DNA of 64,000 bases, from the NCBI RefSeq assembly GCF_014649695.1, contig NZ_BMTN01000014.1, forward strand, positions 62,001-126,000, in the 5' to 3' direction. Origin of the DNA: Streptomyces kurssanovii. Lineage in GTDB: Bacteria; Actinomycetota; Actinomycetes; Streptomycetales; Streptomycetaceae. The notes beneath the pieces were generated by a model. It searched no databases. It worked only from the letters and a program-made list of their open reading frames with translations, and had not been told where the DNA came from. The stretch's first letter is position 1; each line of letters opens with the position of its first letter. The translations under genes and the position numbers were made by a program. Shown here piece by piece: positions 18,117 to 26,949 of the stretch.

Positions 18117-18889
18117 GCGCCATCATCCTCGACAGCACGGCCGTCCTCGGCCGCCACCTGCTGCGCATGAGGCACGCCCCCGCCATCCCGGTCATGACAC
18201 AGACGATGCCGATCGTCTTCCTGCTCTTCTTCGGCTACGTCTTCGGCAGCGCCATGGCCATGCCGGGCGCGGACTACCGGGCCTTCCTGGTCCCCGGCAT
18301 GCTTGTGGCGACCGCCGCGAACGGCATCATGACCGGGATGTTCACCGCCGCCCAGGACTCGCACCGCGGGGTCATGGACCGGTTCCGCTCCCTCCCCATG
18401 AGCCGCGGCGCGGTCCCGCTCGGCCAGGCGGCCGCGGATCTCGTGGCCGCGGCGGCCGGCCTGGTGCCGCTGCTGCTCGTCGGCCTCGCGATGGGCTGGC
18501 GGATCGAGGGCGGCGCTCTCGGGGCCCTGGGCGGATTCGGGATTCTGCTGCTCTTCCGCTTCGCCGCCACATGGGCCGGCATCCTGCTCGGCCTCGCCTC
18601 GCGCAGCGAGGAGGCGGCGGGGCAGCTGGGCGGCGCGACCTTCATGCTGCCGCTCCTGTCGAACGCGTACCTGCCGACCGACGGGCTGCCGGGCGCGCTG
18701 CGTACGGTCGCCGAGTGGAACCCCGTCTCCGCGGTCACCGCCGCTGTGCGGGACCTCTTCGGCAACGCGACCCCGGCGACGGACGCGGCCTGGCCGGTGG
18801 CCCATCCGGTCGCCGGCGCGGTGTGCTGGTCACTGGTGCTGCTGGCGGTCTGCGTGCCGCTCGCGGTGCGGCGTTACACGCGGTCCTGA
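18113..18889 (+). CDS. ABC-2 type drug exporter permease (DrrB-like)
   Basis: A 258-residue membrane protein with about six hydrophobic segments and the ABC-2 motif near LSNAYLPTDGLPGALRTVAEWNPVSAVT-like sequence at the C-terminal third. It overlaps the ATPase gene by ATGA and forms the membrane part of the two-gene exporter under control of the divergent TetR regulator. Substrate unknown; the family exports anthracyclines and other aromatic compounds. Confidence 0.92.
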   Translation: MSAIILDSTAVLGRHLLRMRHAPAIPVMTQTMPIVFLLFFGYVFGSAMAMPGADYRAFLVPGMLVATAANGIMTGMFTAAQDSHRGVMDRFRSLPMSRGAVPLGQAAADLVAAAAGLVPLLLVGLAMGWRIEGGALGALGGFGILLLFRFAATWAGILLGLASRSEEAAGQLGGATFMLPLLSNAYLPTDGLPGALRTVAEWNPVSAVTAAVRDLFGNATPATDAAWPVAHPVAGAVCWSLVLLAVCVPLAVRRYTRS

Positions 18890-18948
18890 CTCCGCCCGCA
18901 CCCGTTGGTGGTGACAAAGGTGCCACCTACACGATATGCACGGCTGTC

Positions 18949-20157
18949 ATGAGCCCACAGCCGCCGCCCCTGCCCCTCCCCCTCGACGGCATCACCGTCG
19001 TCGCCGTCGAGCAAGCCGTCTCCGCCCCCTTCGCGACCCGCCAGCTCGCCGACCTCGGCGCCCGGGTGATCAAGGTCGAGCGACCGGACGGCGGGGACTT
19101 CGCCCGCGGTTACGACACCGCGGCCCGAGGTCTGGCCTCGCACTTCGTGTGGTGCAACCGGGGCAAGGAGTCCATCGCCGTGGATCTGAAGGATCCGCGC
19201 GGTCTCGACATCGTGCACCGGCTGATCTCCGGCGCCGACGTCTTCGTGCAGAACCTCGCGCAGGGCGCGGCGGCCCGGCTCGGACTGGACGCCGCCACGC
19301 TCTGCGCAGCGCATCCGAGGCTGGTCGCCGTCGACATCTCCGGCTACGGCTCCGGCGGCCCGTACGCGCACAAGCGGGCCTACGACATGCTCGTGCAGTG
19401 CGAGGCGGGGCTGGTGTCGGTGACCGGGACGGCGGACGAGCCGGTGAAGGCGGGTGTTCCGGCGGCCGACATCGCCGCGGCCATGTACGCGTTCTCCGGC
19501 GTGCTCGCCGCCCTGTTGCGCAGGGGGACGACCGGCCGCGGCGGCGTCGTCGAGATCTCCATGCTGGAGGCGCTCGCCGAGTGGATGGGGCATCCGCTGC
19601 ACCATGGGATGCACGGGGGCGAGCCGCCGGCCCGCACGGGGCTCGCGCATGCCGTCATCTCCCCGTACGACGCCTATCCGACCGCGGACGGCGGTCAGGT
19701 GCTGTTGTCGGTGCAGAACGACCGCGAGTGGCGTCGGCTCGCCGAAAAGGTGCTGGGCCGGCCGGAACTGGCCCTCGATCCGGACTTCGCGACCAACAGG
19801 GCACGCACGGCGAACCGTGAGCGGACGGACGCGGCGGTGGCCAAGGCCCTGGCGGGGCTGAACACCGCGGACGCGGTGGCACGGCTGGAGGCGGCGGGGA
19901 TCGCCTGCGCACGGCTGAACGGCATGGCGGACGTGGCCGCCCATCCGCAGCTCGCGGCACGGGACCGGTGGCGCGAGGTGCCCTCGCCGGCGGGGCCGTT
20001 GAAGGCGATGCTGCCCCCGATCACGCTGCCGGGCGGGGAGCCGGCTCGGATGGGGGCGATTCCCGGTCTGGGTGAGCACACGGACGCGCTGCTGCGGGGC
20101 CTGGGTATGACGGATGAGGCGGCAGCGCTGCTGCGCCGGGACGGCGTGGTCGCCTGA
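18949..20157 (+). CDS. CaiB/BaiF-type (family III) CoA-transferase
   Basis: A 402-residue enzyme of usual length. The N-terminal motif VEQAVSAPFATRQLADLGARVIKVE-type block and the catalytic aspartate in KRAYDMLVQ are characteristic; the Asp forms an acyl anhydride with the substrate acid. It moves CoA between carboxylic acids in the cytoplasm. It begins 60 bases after the exporter permease and is probably separately transcribed. The acid is unknown. The frame is open well upstream, but ATG 18949 fits the family start. Confidence 0.92.
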   Translation: MSPQPPPLPLPLDGITVVAVEQAVSAPFATRQLADLGARVIKVERPDGGDFARGYDTAARGLASHFVWCNRGKESIAVDLKDPRGLDIVHRLISGADVFVQNLAQGAAARLGLDAATLCAAHPRLVAVDISGYGSGGPYAHKRAYDMLVQCEAGLVSVTGTADEPVKAGVPAADIAAAMYAFSGVLAALLRRGTTGRGGVVEISMLEALAEWMGHPLHHGMHGGEPPARTGLAHAVISPYDAYPTADGGQVLLSVQNDREWRRLAEKVLGRPELALDPDFATNRARTANRERTDAAVAKALAGLNTADAVARLEAAGIACARLNGMADVAAHPQLAARDRWREVPSPAGPLKAMLPPITLPGGEPARMGAIPGLGEHTDALLRGLGMTDEAAALLRRDGVVA

Positions 20158-20220
20158 GCGGGGTGGGCGCGGTCGTCCCGACGCATGGGAGCCGTGGGTG
20201 GTACGGCCGGGTGGTTCGGG

Positions 20221-20484
20221 TCAGCCGCGGCTGCCGAACAGTGAACGACGGAGCCTGCGCAGCGGCGCGAAGAGCGACACTCGCGCACTCTTGCTCCTGC
20301 GGCTTCGCGTCACGTCGCGCGAGGTCAGTTCACGCATCAGCAGCGTCGCCTCTGCCGCCTCGACCTGCGGGACGGCCGGCCCGCCGAGCACCGAGAGGTG
20401 CCGGTCGAGACGCGAACTCGTCGCACCGCTCCCGCATGTGATGGCAGGCACGCGCGGCCTGCTGCGCACTGTTATCTGTTCCAT
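20221..20484 (-). CDS. conserved Streptomyces small protein of unknown function
   Basis: An 87-residue protein starting MEQITVRSRPRVPAI at ATG 20484 with a GGGGAG site. It is basic, with an Arg/Ser-rich C-terminus (RSRRSKSARVSLFAPLRRLRR) that could bind membrane or nucleic acid. No known domain or membrane helix is visible. I recall similar short proteins in other Streptomyces but no function. It is convergent with the CoA-transferase gene and divergent from the pseudokinase gene. Confidence 0.65.
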   Translation of the reverse strand: MEQITVRSRPRVPAITCGSGATSSRLDRHLSVLGGPAVPQVEAAEATLLMRELTSRDVTRSRRSKSARVSLFAPLRRLRRSLFGSRG

Positions 20485-20768
20485 GTCACTCCCCACCCGT
20501 ACGAGGCACCCGGCCCGGGCAGGTTAACCCTATCTCCCCGTCGGGACACCCGTGTATCCCGCCCGCATGATTCACCACACCCGTACGCGGGTTGACAACT
20601 ACTCTGCGAATGCTGCCGATTCCAGGGCGAGTTGGACAGCGTTCGTGCGACTTCCGGTCTTCCTTCGTACTGATGACCAATCAACGACTCTTGAAACGCC
20701 AGGAGTTGAGTTAGCTTGAAGCGATTTCCACCGGCTTGCGGCTCCGGGTCGCGGACAGGGGGCTGACC

Positions 20769-21791
20769 ATGAGCGACGTGCCGGGAACGCCGGGAGGGGT
20801 GCGGCTGGTCGCCGGCCGCTACCACCTGCTGAGCCCGCTGGACGAGGACGCCACGGGAGTCGTGTGGCTGGCCCGCGACGAGGTCCTCGGCCGCCAGGTC
20901 GCGGTCAGAGAGGTCAAGCCGCCGCCCTCCCTCGGGGCCGGGGAGGTCCGGGACCTGTACGAGCACCTGGAGAACGCGGCCCGCGCGGCGGGCCGGGTCT
21001 CGCACCGCAACGTGGTCGCCGTCCATGACGTGGCGTCGGAGGACGGCCGTCCGTGGATCGTGATGGAACCGGTGCGCGGACTGTCCCTCTCCGACGTTCT
21101 CGACGCCGAGGGTCCGCTGTCACCGCGCCGCGCCGCCCATGTCGGGGCGGAGGTGCTGGCGGCCCTGCGCGCGGCGCACGCCGCGGGTGTACTGCACCTG
21201 GACGTGCGGCCGTCGAACGTGCTGATCGCCAACGACGGCCGGGTGATGGTCACCGGCTTCGGCGCGCTGACGGCCCGTGACTCCCCCGGGTTCGGCGCCC
21301 CGGAGGTCCTGGCGGGCCGCGAGCCCGGCCCGGAGTCGGATCTGTGGTCGCTCGGGGCGATGCTGCACGCGGCGACGGAGGGGCGGTCCGCGTTCGGCGC
21401 GGACCACGGCCGCGGCGAGCAGGCGGAGGCGGAGGCGGAGGCGGGCAGGACGGACACCCTGGGCGCGGTCGTCACGGAACTGCTGCACCGCAATCCGGCG
21501 GAGCGGCTCGACGCCGCGGAGGCCGAGCACCAGTTGCGTCTGGCGAGCGCGGGCGGGGGCGTGCGGACGGATGTGCCGGTGTCGGCGGCCACTCCGTCCG
21601 CCGCACCTGAGGCCGGGCCGCGGTCCGCGCCGGAGGCGGAGCCGGCTCCCGGGCGGCCCGCGTCCGCGACCACCGCGGTCGCGCCTCAGAGCGACGACTC
21701 GAAGCGGGCCACGACGGTCCTGGCCATGGGGGTGGCGCTGCTGCTGCTCTTCGTCGTCGCCCTCGTCTGGCTGGTGGCCAGGGGCGGCTGA
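20769..21791 (+). CDS. membrane-anchored serine/threonine pseudokinase
   Basis: A 340-residue Hanks-type kinase fold with a C-terminal membrane helix (about 315-338). Catalytic signatures are degenerate: the ATP-anchoring Lys of VAVK is Arg47, the catalytic loop reads HLDVRPSN (143-150) so Asp145 and Asn150 remain but Lys is Arg, the DFG metal ligand is Gly163 (GFG), and the glycine loop is DEDATG. Phosphotransfer is unlikely; a scaffolding or sensing role from the inner membrane face is more plausible. ATG 20769 has a GGGGG ribosome site. The kinase ends at a bidirectional hairpin shared with the lipase gene. Confidence 0.85.
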   Translation: MSDVPGTPGGVRLVAGRYHLLSPLDEDATGVVWLARDEVLGRQVAVREVKPPPSLGAGEVRDLYEHLENAARAAGRVSHRNVVAVHDVASEDGRPWIVMEPVRGLSLSDVLDAEGPLSPRRAAHVGAEVLAALRAAHAAGVLHLDVRPSNVLIANDGRVMVTGFGALTARDSPGFGAPEVLAGREPGPESDLWSLGAMLHAATEGRSAFGADHGRGEQAEAEAEAGRTDTLGAVVTELLHRNPAERLDAAEAEHQLRLASAGGGVRTDVPVSAATPSAAPEAGPRSAPEAEPAPGRPASATTAVAPQSDDSKRATTVLAMGVALLLLFVVALVWLVARGG

Positions 21792-21817
21792 GGACCGTGG
21801 TGCCTGCCCCGGAGGAC

Positions 21818-21854
21818 CACGGCAGGCCCGCGTGGAAGCCGCGGGCCTGCCGTG
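21818..21854. terminator. bidirectional hairpin terminator between pseudokinase and lipase genes
   Basis: Perfect 15-base arms CACGGCAGGCCCGCG and CGCGGGCCTGCCGTG with a seven-base loop, between two convergent genes. Confidence 0.85.
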
Positions 21855-21886
21855 AACCGGGCCGCTGACGGAGGGTCCGGAAACCG

Positions 21887-22696
21887 TCAGGCGTTGGAGT
21901 CGAACACGGGCAGATAGCCACCGGACTGTCCGGCCGCGGTCGGGTGGTACGACTCCCCGATGTTCAGCCAGTTGACGCTGTGCAGCCAGGCGGAACCGGA
22001 GCAGATCTCATGTCCGGTGAACGTCCCCACGACGCTTGCGAAACCGTAGCCGTGGTCGGCCGCGCGCTTGGCGATCGCCGTGTTGAGGTGGTCGGCGGCG
22101 CCGTTGATGGCGGACCGCTCGTTCTCACTGAGGCCGGCGATGCAACTGCCGCCCAGCTTGTAGAAACGGGGATAGCCGAGGACGACGACGCGCGCCGCCG
22201 GGGCTTTGGCACTGATCGCCGAGTACACCTGGTCGAGCTTTCCTGGCAGCGTCGAGTCGACGTACGCCTTCGCCTGTGCGATCCGGTTCAGACAGGTGGA
22301 CTCGGACTGCAGGACGCAGGTGGTCATGACGTCGGCGAAGCCGGCGTCATTGCCGCCGACGGTGATGGAGACGAGATCGGTGGACGAGGTGAGGGGACCG
22401 AGCTGACTCGCCGTGACATCACCCGTACGGGCGCCCGAGCAAGCCGTGAAGGCGAACGACGAGGGTGAGTTCGCGTTGGCCCAGAGCTTGGGGAAGGCCC
22501 GGGTGCTGCGCTTGCAGTTGCCGCTCGCGCTGTCGTAGCTGCCGGCTCCCACGCCGGAGGAGTAGGAGTCGCCGAGGGCCACGTAGTCCAGGGACTGGGT
22601 GGTCGAGTCGGCCTGCGCCTGACCTGCTCCGGCGAGAGCGAGAACGGCGCCGAGGAGGAGTGAGGATGAGAATGCCGCGGCTCGGGACAGTTTCAT
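21887..22696 (-). CDS. secreted SGNH/GDSL lipase-esterase
   Basis: A 269-residue secreted protein: signal peptide of about 29 residues ending AQADS, then the GDSYSSG nucleophile block, GGNDAG (oxyanion Asn), and a C-terminal catalytic Asp/His area ESYHPTAAGQ. Six cysteines could form three disulphides, as in the extracellular Streptomyces SGNH lipases of the S. rimosus/S. coelicolor type. It hydrolyses lipid or aryl esters outside the cell. The gene stands alone between a terminator and a 321-base spacer. Confidence 0.93.
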   Translation of the reverse strand: MKLSRAAAFSSSLLLGAVLALAGAGQAQADSTTQSLDYVALGDSYSSGVGAGSYDSASGNCKRSTRAFPKLWANANSPSSFAFTACSGARTGDVTASQLGPLTSSTDLVSITVGGNDAGFADVMTTCVLQSESTCLNRIAQAKAYVDSTLPGKLDQVYSAISAKAPAARVVVLGYPRFYKLGGSCIAGLSENERSAINGAADHLNTAIAKRAADHGYGFASVVGTFTGHEICSGSAWLHSVNWLNIGESYHPTAAGQSGGYLPVFDSNA

Positions 22697-23017
22697 GGAA
22701 CCTCCCTATAGCAGGATCTCTGCCTCAACTTTCGTACCAGGGGACAGAGTTCACCGGAAGTGTCCATGCCAAGAATTGTTACTGACGAGTCAGTGGGGCG
22801 GTTGGGACAGCACCGCACCTGACGGCTGATTCACCGTCAAAAAGATGAAAACCGGCCTCTCTGACGCGCTCTTGTCATACAGTCCGGCTCGACCGACCCA
22901 GAACGGAGCGGCGCTTCGCCATGGGCCGACGAGCAGAACACCCCCCTTTCGAACCGGACACTCATCCGGACCGCCCTGGGGAGGGCGGTCCACCGGTGGA
23001 GAGAGGGAACGAAGGCC
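22697..23017. promoter_or_regulatory. intergenic region between lipase and glycosyltransferase genes
   Basis: No gene was recognised in these 321 bases. They hold the divergent promoters. A 14-base palindrome ACTGACGAGTCAGT lies at 22781-22794 and could be an operator. An open frame from 22921 reaches into the glycosyltransferase frame, but its N-terminal 69 residues do not look like the family. Confidence 0.4.
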
Positions 23018-23850
23018 ATGAGCTCAGTCCTGCACCCGGCAGCCCCGGGCAAAGATCCGGTGAACGACCTCGCCCGCCCGTCCGTCAGATACCGGCCCAT
23101 CTCGTCGCACTTGGCCATCACCCGCCCGTGAGCGTGGTGATCCCCGCGATGAACGAGGCGGAGAACCTTCCGTACGTCTTCAAGACGCTGCCCGACTGGA
23201 TCCACGAAGTGGTCCTCGTCGACGGGAAGTCCACCGACCGCACCGTCGAGGTGGCCCGCGACCTGTGGCCCGGGGTCAAGGTCGTCCAGCAGCTCGGCAA
23301 GGGCAAGGGTGACGCCCTCATCAGCGGATTCGCCGCCTGCACCGGCGACATCATCGTGATGGTCGACGCCGACGGCTCCGCGGACGGGCAGGAGATCGTC
23401 TCCTACGTCTCCGCGTTGGTCTCCGGCGCCGACTTCGCCAAGGGCTCCCGCTTCACCAACGGCGGTGGCACGGACGACATGACCCGGGTGCGCAGGCTGG
23501 GCAACCGGATCCTGTGCGCGGTCGTCAACGCCAAGTTCGGCGCCCGCTACACCGACCTGTGCTACGGCTACAACGCCTTCTGGAAGCACTGCCTCGACGA
23601 GATCGCCCTGGACTGCACCGGCTTCGAGATCGAGAGCCTGATGAACATTCGCGTGGTCAAGGCCGGACTGCGGGTCCAGGAGGTCCCCAGCCACGAGTAC
23701 CTCCGCATCCACGGCGTCAGCAACCTGCGGGCCGTGCGGGACGGACTGCGGGTGCTGAGGGTGATCCTCGAGGAGAAGGGCGTACGGCGTGCCGCGCGCC
23801 GCCGGCCCGCGGCCATCGGCGTCACGACCGCCCGGGGAGGGGTGTCTTGA
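23018..23850 (+). CDS. family 2 glycosyltransferase with probable N-terminal frameshift
   Basis: The catalytic part shows GT-A family 2 features: SVVIPAMNEAENL, VLVDGKSTDRT, VMVDADGS (DxD-like) and the TDLCYGYNAFW acceptor region; it would transfer a sugar from an activated donor at the membrane. ATG 23018, with a GAAGG site, opens a frame coding 37 residues that end ISSHLAITRP and hit TGA at 23129; the rest continues one frame over from the overlapping GTG 23128. One extra C around 23121-23127 would join them into a family-like N-terminus. It may be a sequencing error, a real mutation, or coupled re-initiation at the GTGA overlap. It overlaps the next gene by four bases (TTGA). Confidence 0.75.
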
Positions 23851-24854
23851 GCCCGGCCGATGAGGGCCGCGACTTCTCCGTGGTGATCTGCGCGTACACC
23901 GAGGACCGCTGGGTGGACATCCTCGCGGCGGTCGCCTCGGTCGGACGGCAGTCGCGGCCGGCGCTCGAGACACTGCTGGTCGTCGACCACAATCCGGCGC
24001 TGCTCGGGCGGCTTCGCGACAGGTACGCAGGGGAACGGGGGGTGCGGGTGCTCGCCAACGCCGGCCCCCGCGGCCTGTCCTCGGGCCGCAACACCGGGAC
24101 CGCCGCGTCCCTCGGTCACTTCGTCGCCTTCCTCGACGACGACGCCGTGGCCGAACCGGACTGGCTGCGGTACTTCGCCGAGGGCTACGACGACGAGCGG
24201 GTCATGGCCGTCGGCGGGCGCACCCTGCCCGCGTGGGCGTCCGGCCGCAGACCCGCGTGGTTCCCGGAGGAGTTCGACTGGGTCGTCGGCTGCACCTACC
24301 GGGGCCTGCCGCCCGGGAAGGTCCGGGTCCGCAACGTCCTCGGCGGCAACGCCTCCTTCCGGCGCGCCGCGTTCGACGCCTGTGGCGGCTTCGCCACCGG
24401 CATCGGACGGGACGGCGACCGGCGGCCGCTGGGGTGCGAGGAGACCGAGCTGTGCATCAGGCTCACCCGGTCGCTGCCGGACGCGGTGCTGCTGATCGAC
24501 GACCGTGCGGTGATCCGTCACCGGGTCCCCGACGCGCGTGAGCACTTCCGCTACTTCGTCGGCCGCAGCTACGCGGAGGGCCTGTCCAAGGCGCTCGTCG
24601 CCCGCAGCGTCGGGGCGGGCAAAGGGCTCGAGTCGGAACGCCGGTACACCACCCGGGTCCTGCCGGCCGGTGTCGCCCACGGGCTGCGCGACGCGGTCCT
24701 CGGCCGGCGCGGCGGCGCGGGCCGGGCGGGCGCGGCGGCGCGGGCCGGGCGGGCGCGATCGTCGCGGGGGTCGCGGCGGCCGCGGCCGGCTACGTGGTCG
24801 GCGGCGTACAGGCCCGCAGGGGCGTCGCGGCGTTCTCGTCGGGACCGATCGTGA
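23847..24854 (+). CDS. family 2 glycosyltransferase with duplicated, frame-shifted C-terminus
   Basis: 335 residues as it stands. GT2 motifs include FSVVICAYTEDR, FLDDDAVAEPDW (DxD) and CEETELCIRL. The start is TTG 23847 with a GGAGGGG site, overlapping the previous stop. A 23-base unit is duplicated at 24709-24754; removing one copy restores a frame that reads through a hydrophobic stretch (VAAAAAGYVVGGVQ) to TGA 24881, which overlaps the next gene's GTG by four bases. The present frame instead ends 24854 with a low-complexity Arg-rich tail. The catalytic domain is intact, but a C-terminal membrane-like segment is lost. Confidence 0.8.
   Translation: MSPADEGRDFSVVICAYTEDRWVDILAAVASVGRQSRPALETLLVVDHNPALLGRLRDRYAGERGVRVLANAGPRGLSSGRNTGTAASLGHFVAFLDDDAVAEPDWLRYFAEGYDDERVMAVGGRTLPAWASGRRPAWFPEEFDWVVGCTYRGLPPGKVRVRNVLGGNASFRRAAFDACGGFATGIGRDGDRRPLGCEETELCIRLTRSLPDAVLLIDDRAVIRHRVPDAREHFRYFVGRSYAEGLSKALVARSVGAGKGLESERRYTTRVLPAGVAHGLRDAVLGRRGGAGRAGAAARAGRARSSRGSRRPRPATWSAAYRPAGASRRSRRDRS
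24709..24754 (+). repeat. 23-bp tandem duplication shifting the glycosyltransferase frame
   Basis: Two adjacent exact copies of a 23-base GC-rich unit beginning GCGGCGGCGCGGG (24709-24731 and 24732-24754). Because 23 is not a multiple of three, the duplication moves the downstream reading frame, as described for the overlapping gene. Confidence 0.9.
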
Positions 24855-24879
24855 GCACGGCGCCCTCGGAGGCCGCGCG

Positions 24880-25700
24880 GTGAACGAGCCGGTGCCCATC
24901 CTGATGTACCACGCCGTCGGAGAGCGGCCCGCTCCCGCGGCCTACGGCCTCTCGGTCGCGCCCCGGTCCTTCGCAGAGCAGATGCGGGTGCTGGCGGACC
25001 GCGGGTTCACCCCCGTCACCACCGCCGAACTCGGCGACGCCTGGCGGTCGGACGGACGCCGGCCGCTGCCCGGCCGGCCGGTGCTGATCACGTTCGACGA
25101 CGGCTACGAGGGGGTGCACCGGCACGCCCTCCCGTCCTCGCCGCACACGGCTTCGCGGCCACCGTGTTCGTCTCCACCGGGTGGCTGCGGGGAAAGCACG
25201 ACGAGGGCGGCGCGCCGGACACGATGCTCGACTGGGACCAGGTGCGTGAACTGGCCGCGGCGGGGACGGAGATCGGCGGCCACTCCCACACCCACCCCCA
25301 GCTCGACCAGCTCGACGGGGCACGTCTCGCCCACGAGACGGCTCACTGCCGGGACGTCATCGCCCAGGAACTGGGAACCGCGCCCGTTTCGTTCGCCTAC
25401 CCCTACGGCTACTCCGACCGGCGGGTGCGCGGCGCCGTCCGCGCGGCGGGATTCGCCCAGTCCCTCGCCGTCGGCAACGCCCTGGCGGCGCGGCGCCAGG
25501 GGCCGTACGCGCTGCGGCGGCTGACCGTACGGCGCGGCACCGGGCCGGCGGAGTTCGAACAGCTCGTCGAAGGGCGCGCCCTCGTCAGGAGCTTCGCGAA
25601 GGACCGGGCCCTCACCAAGGGCTACGCCGTCGTGCGCCGGGCCCGCCGGGCCGCCACGCGCCTGAACGCGCGCACGCCCTCCGCCCCGGCGCGCCGCTGA
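24880..25700 (+). pseudogene. polysaccharide deacetylase (NodB domain), broken by a one-base frameshift
   Basis: The N-terminal half reads from GTG 24880 (NEPVPILMYHAVGERP, then the metal/catalytic motif TFDDGYEG). The C-terminal half, with the zinc motif GGHSHTHPQLD and FAYPYGYSDRRV, lies in another frame and ends at 25700. One missing base in the C run at 25131-25134 explains the break; with it restored the join reads HALPVLAAHGFAATVF. Intact members remove N-acetyl groups from a surface polysaccharide. As written the gene gives only a truncated product ending at 25524. Together with the two preceding glycosyltransferases it formed a tightly overlapping operon, probably for an exopolysaccharide or glycan. 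Confidence 0.85.
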
Positions 25701-25710
25701 ACGGGTCCGT

Positions 25711-25743
25711 GCCGCCGCACCGGGCAAAACACGGTGCGGCGGC
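25711..25743. terminator. hairpin terminator after the deacetylase gene
   Basis: Arms GCCGCCGCACCG and CGGTGCGGCGGC with a nine-base A-rich loop. Confidence 0.8.
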
Positions 25744-25769
25744 CGGGACCGTGCCGGATCATGGGCGCC

Positions 25770-26864
25770 ATGTCTGCCAACCCTCAGGACGCGCTGCCGA
25801 TCCGGCTCAACGTCGACGACAGTGATTCACCCTCTGACGTCATCGACGCGCTGTTCCTCGGCCGCTTCGCGACGGGCGAGCAGCCGTACTCGTTCAGCTC
25901 CTCGATCGACCGCGTCAAGCCCGGCGCGACGATGCTGCCGTCCGGGGCGAAGGTGCTGCGCTCGGCGCGCGACGACGACCGCAGCGCCACGCTCGCCGAG
26001 GGCGACGGCTGGACGCTGCTGGTCTCCCGCTGGAACCGCGGCGCGGACGTCACCGTCACCGCGGTCAGCTCCGACCTCGCGGAGAAGACTCTCAAGGAGG
26101 CCACCGACGGCGTGGCCGACGAGCCGGAGCCGCAGCCGGAGAACGTGACCATGGGCTTCTGGTACGTCTCGCCGCGCCGGGGCCCGCACCGCACGACACG
26201 GCAGATCGCGGCCGGCACATGGGAAGAGGTACGGGCCAACTACACCGCGCCCGTCGCCGACGCGATGGACCGGCTGATGAAGGTCACTCCCGACGACATC
26301 GCCGGCCGGCTGCTGCTGCTCCACGGCCCGCCCGGCACGGGCAAGACGTCCGCGCTGCGGACCCTGGCCCGCTCCTGGCGCGACTGGTGCCAGGTCGACT
26401 GCGTCCTGGACCCGGAGCGGCTGTTCAACGACGTCGGCTATCTGATGGACATCGCGATCGGTGAGGACGAGGGCACCTCGAAGGGACGCTGGCGGCTGCT
26501 CCTGCTGGAGGACTGCGACGAGCTGATCCGCGGCGAGGCACGGCACACGGCGGGCCAGGCCCTGTCGCGCCTGCTCAACCTGACGGACGGTCTGCTCGGC
26601 CAGGGCCGCAACGTCCTGGTGGGCGTCACCACCAACGAGGACCTCGAACGCCTCCACCCCGCGGTCGTCCGCCCGGGCCGCTGCCTGGCCCGTATCGAGG
26701 TCGGCCCGCTGACCCGCGAGGAGTCGGTGGCCTGGCTCGGCACGGAGAAGGGCGTGAACCGGGAGGGCGCGACGCTGGCGGAGCTGTACGCGCTCCGCCG
26801 CGGGACGACACCGGCGTCGGTCCCGTCCCAGACACCGGGCCCGGACGCGGGGCTCTACCTCTGA
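25770..26864 (+). CDS. DUF5925/AAA-type ATPase
   Basis: About 364 residues. The N-terminal 125 residues match my memory of DUF5925. An AAA ATPase domain follows with Walker A GPPGTGKTS, Walker B LLLLEDCDEL, sensor region GVTTNEDLERLHPAVVRPGRC (arginine finger) typical of classic AAA proteins, so it is likely a hexameric remodelling ATPase. ATG 25770 (MSANPQD) is taken as start, though ATG 25761 is possible; neither has a strong ribosome site. It is a single-gene unit after a terminator. The target protein is unknown. Confidence 0.85.
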   Translation: MSANPQDALPIRLNVDDSDSPSDVIDALFLGRFATGEQPYSFSSSIDRVKPGATMLPSGAKVLRSARDDDRSATLAEGDGWTLLVSRWNRGADVTVTAVSSDLAEKTLKEATDGVADEPEPQPENVTMGFWYVSPRRGPHRTTRQIAAGTWEEVRANYTAPVADAMDRLMKVTPDDIAGRLLLLHGPPGTGKTSALRTLARSWRDWCQVDCVLDPERLFNDVGYLMDIAIGEDEGTSKGRWRLLLLEDCDELIRGEARHTAGQALSRLLNLTDGLLGQGRNVLVGVTTNEDLERLHPAVVRPGRCLARIEVGPLTREESVAWLGTEKGVNREGATLAELYALRRGTTPASVPSQTPGPDAGLYL

Positions 26865-26949
26865 CACGTCCGTCTGGTCGTGGCCTTCGGCGATCCAGGC
26901 CTGCCCTTCGGCTGCGTCCAGGCCGGCGTCCCAGGGCCGGGTGCACATG
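26865..26949. other. spacer between the AAA ATPase gene and the 46-bp repeat array
   Basis: Eighty-five bases with no recognisable gene; it leads into the tandem array. The whole gene-free stretch here is 313 bases, mostly the array. Confidence 0.5.
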
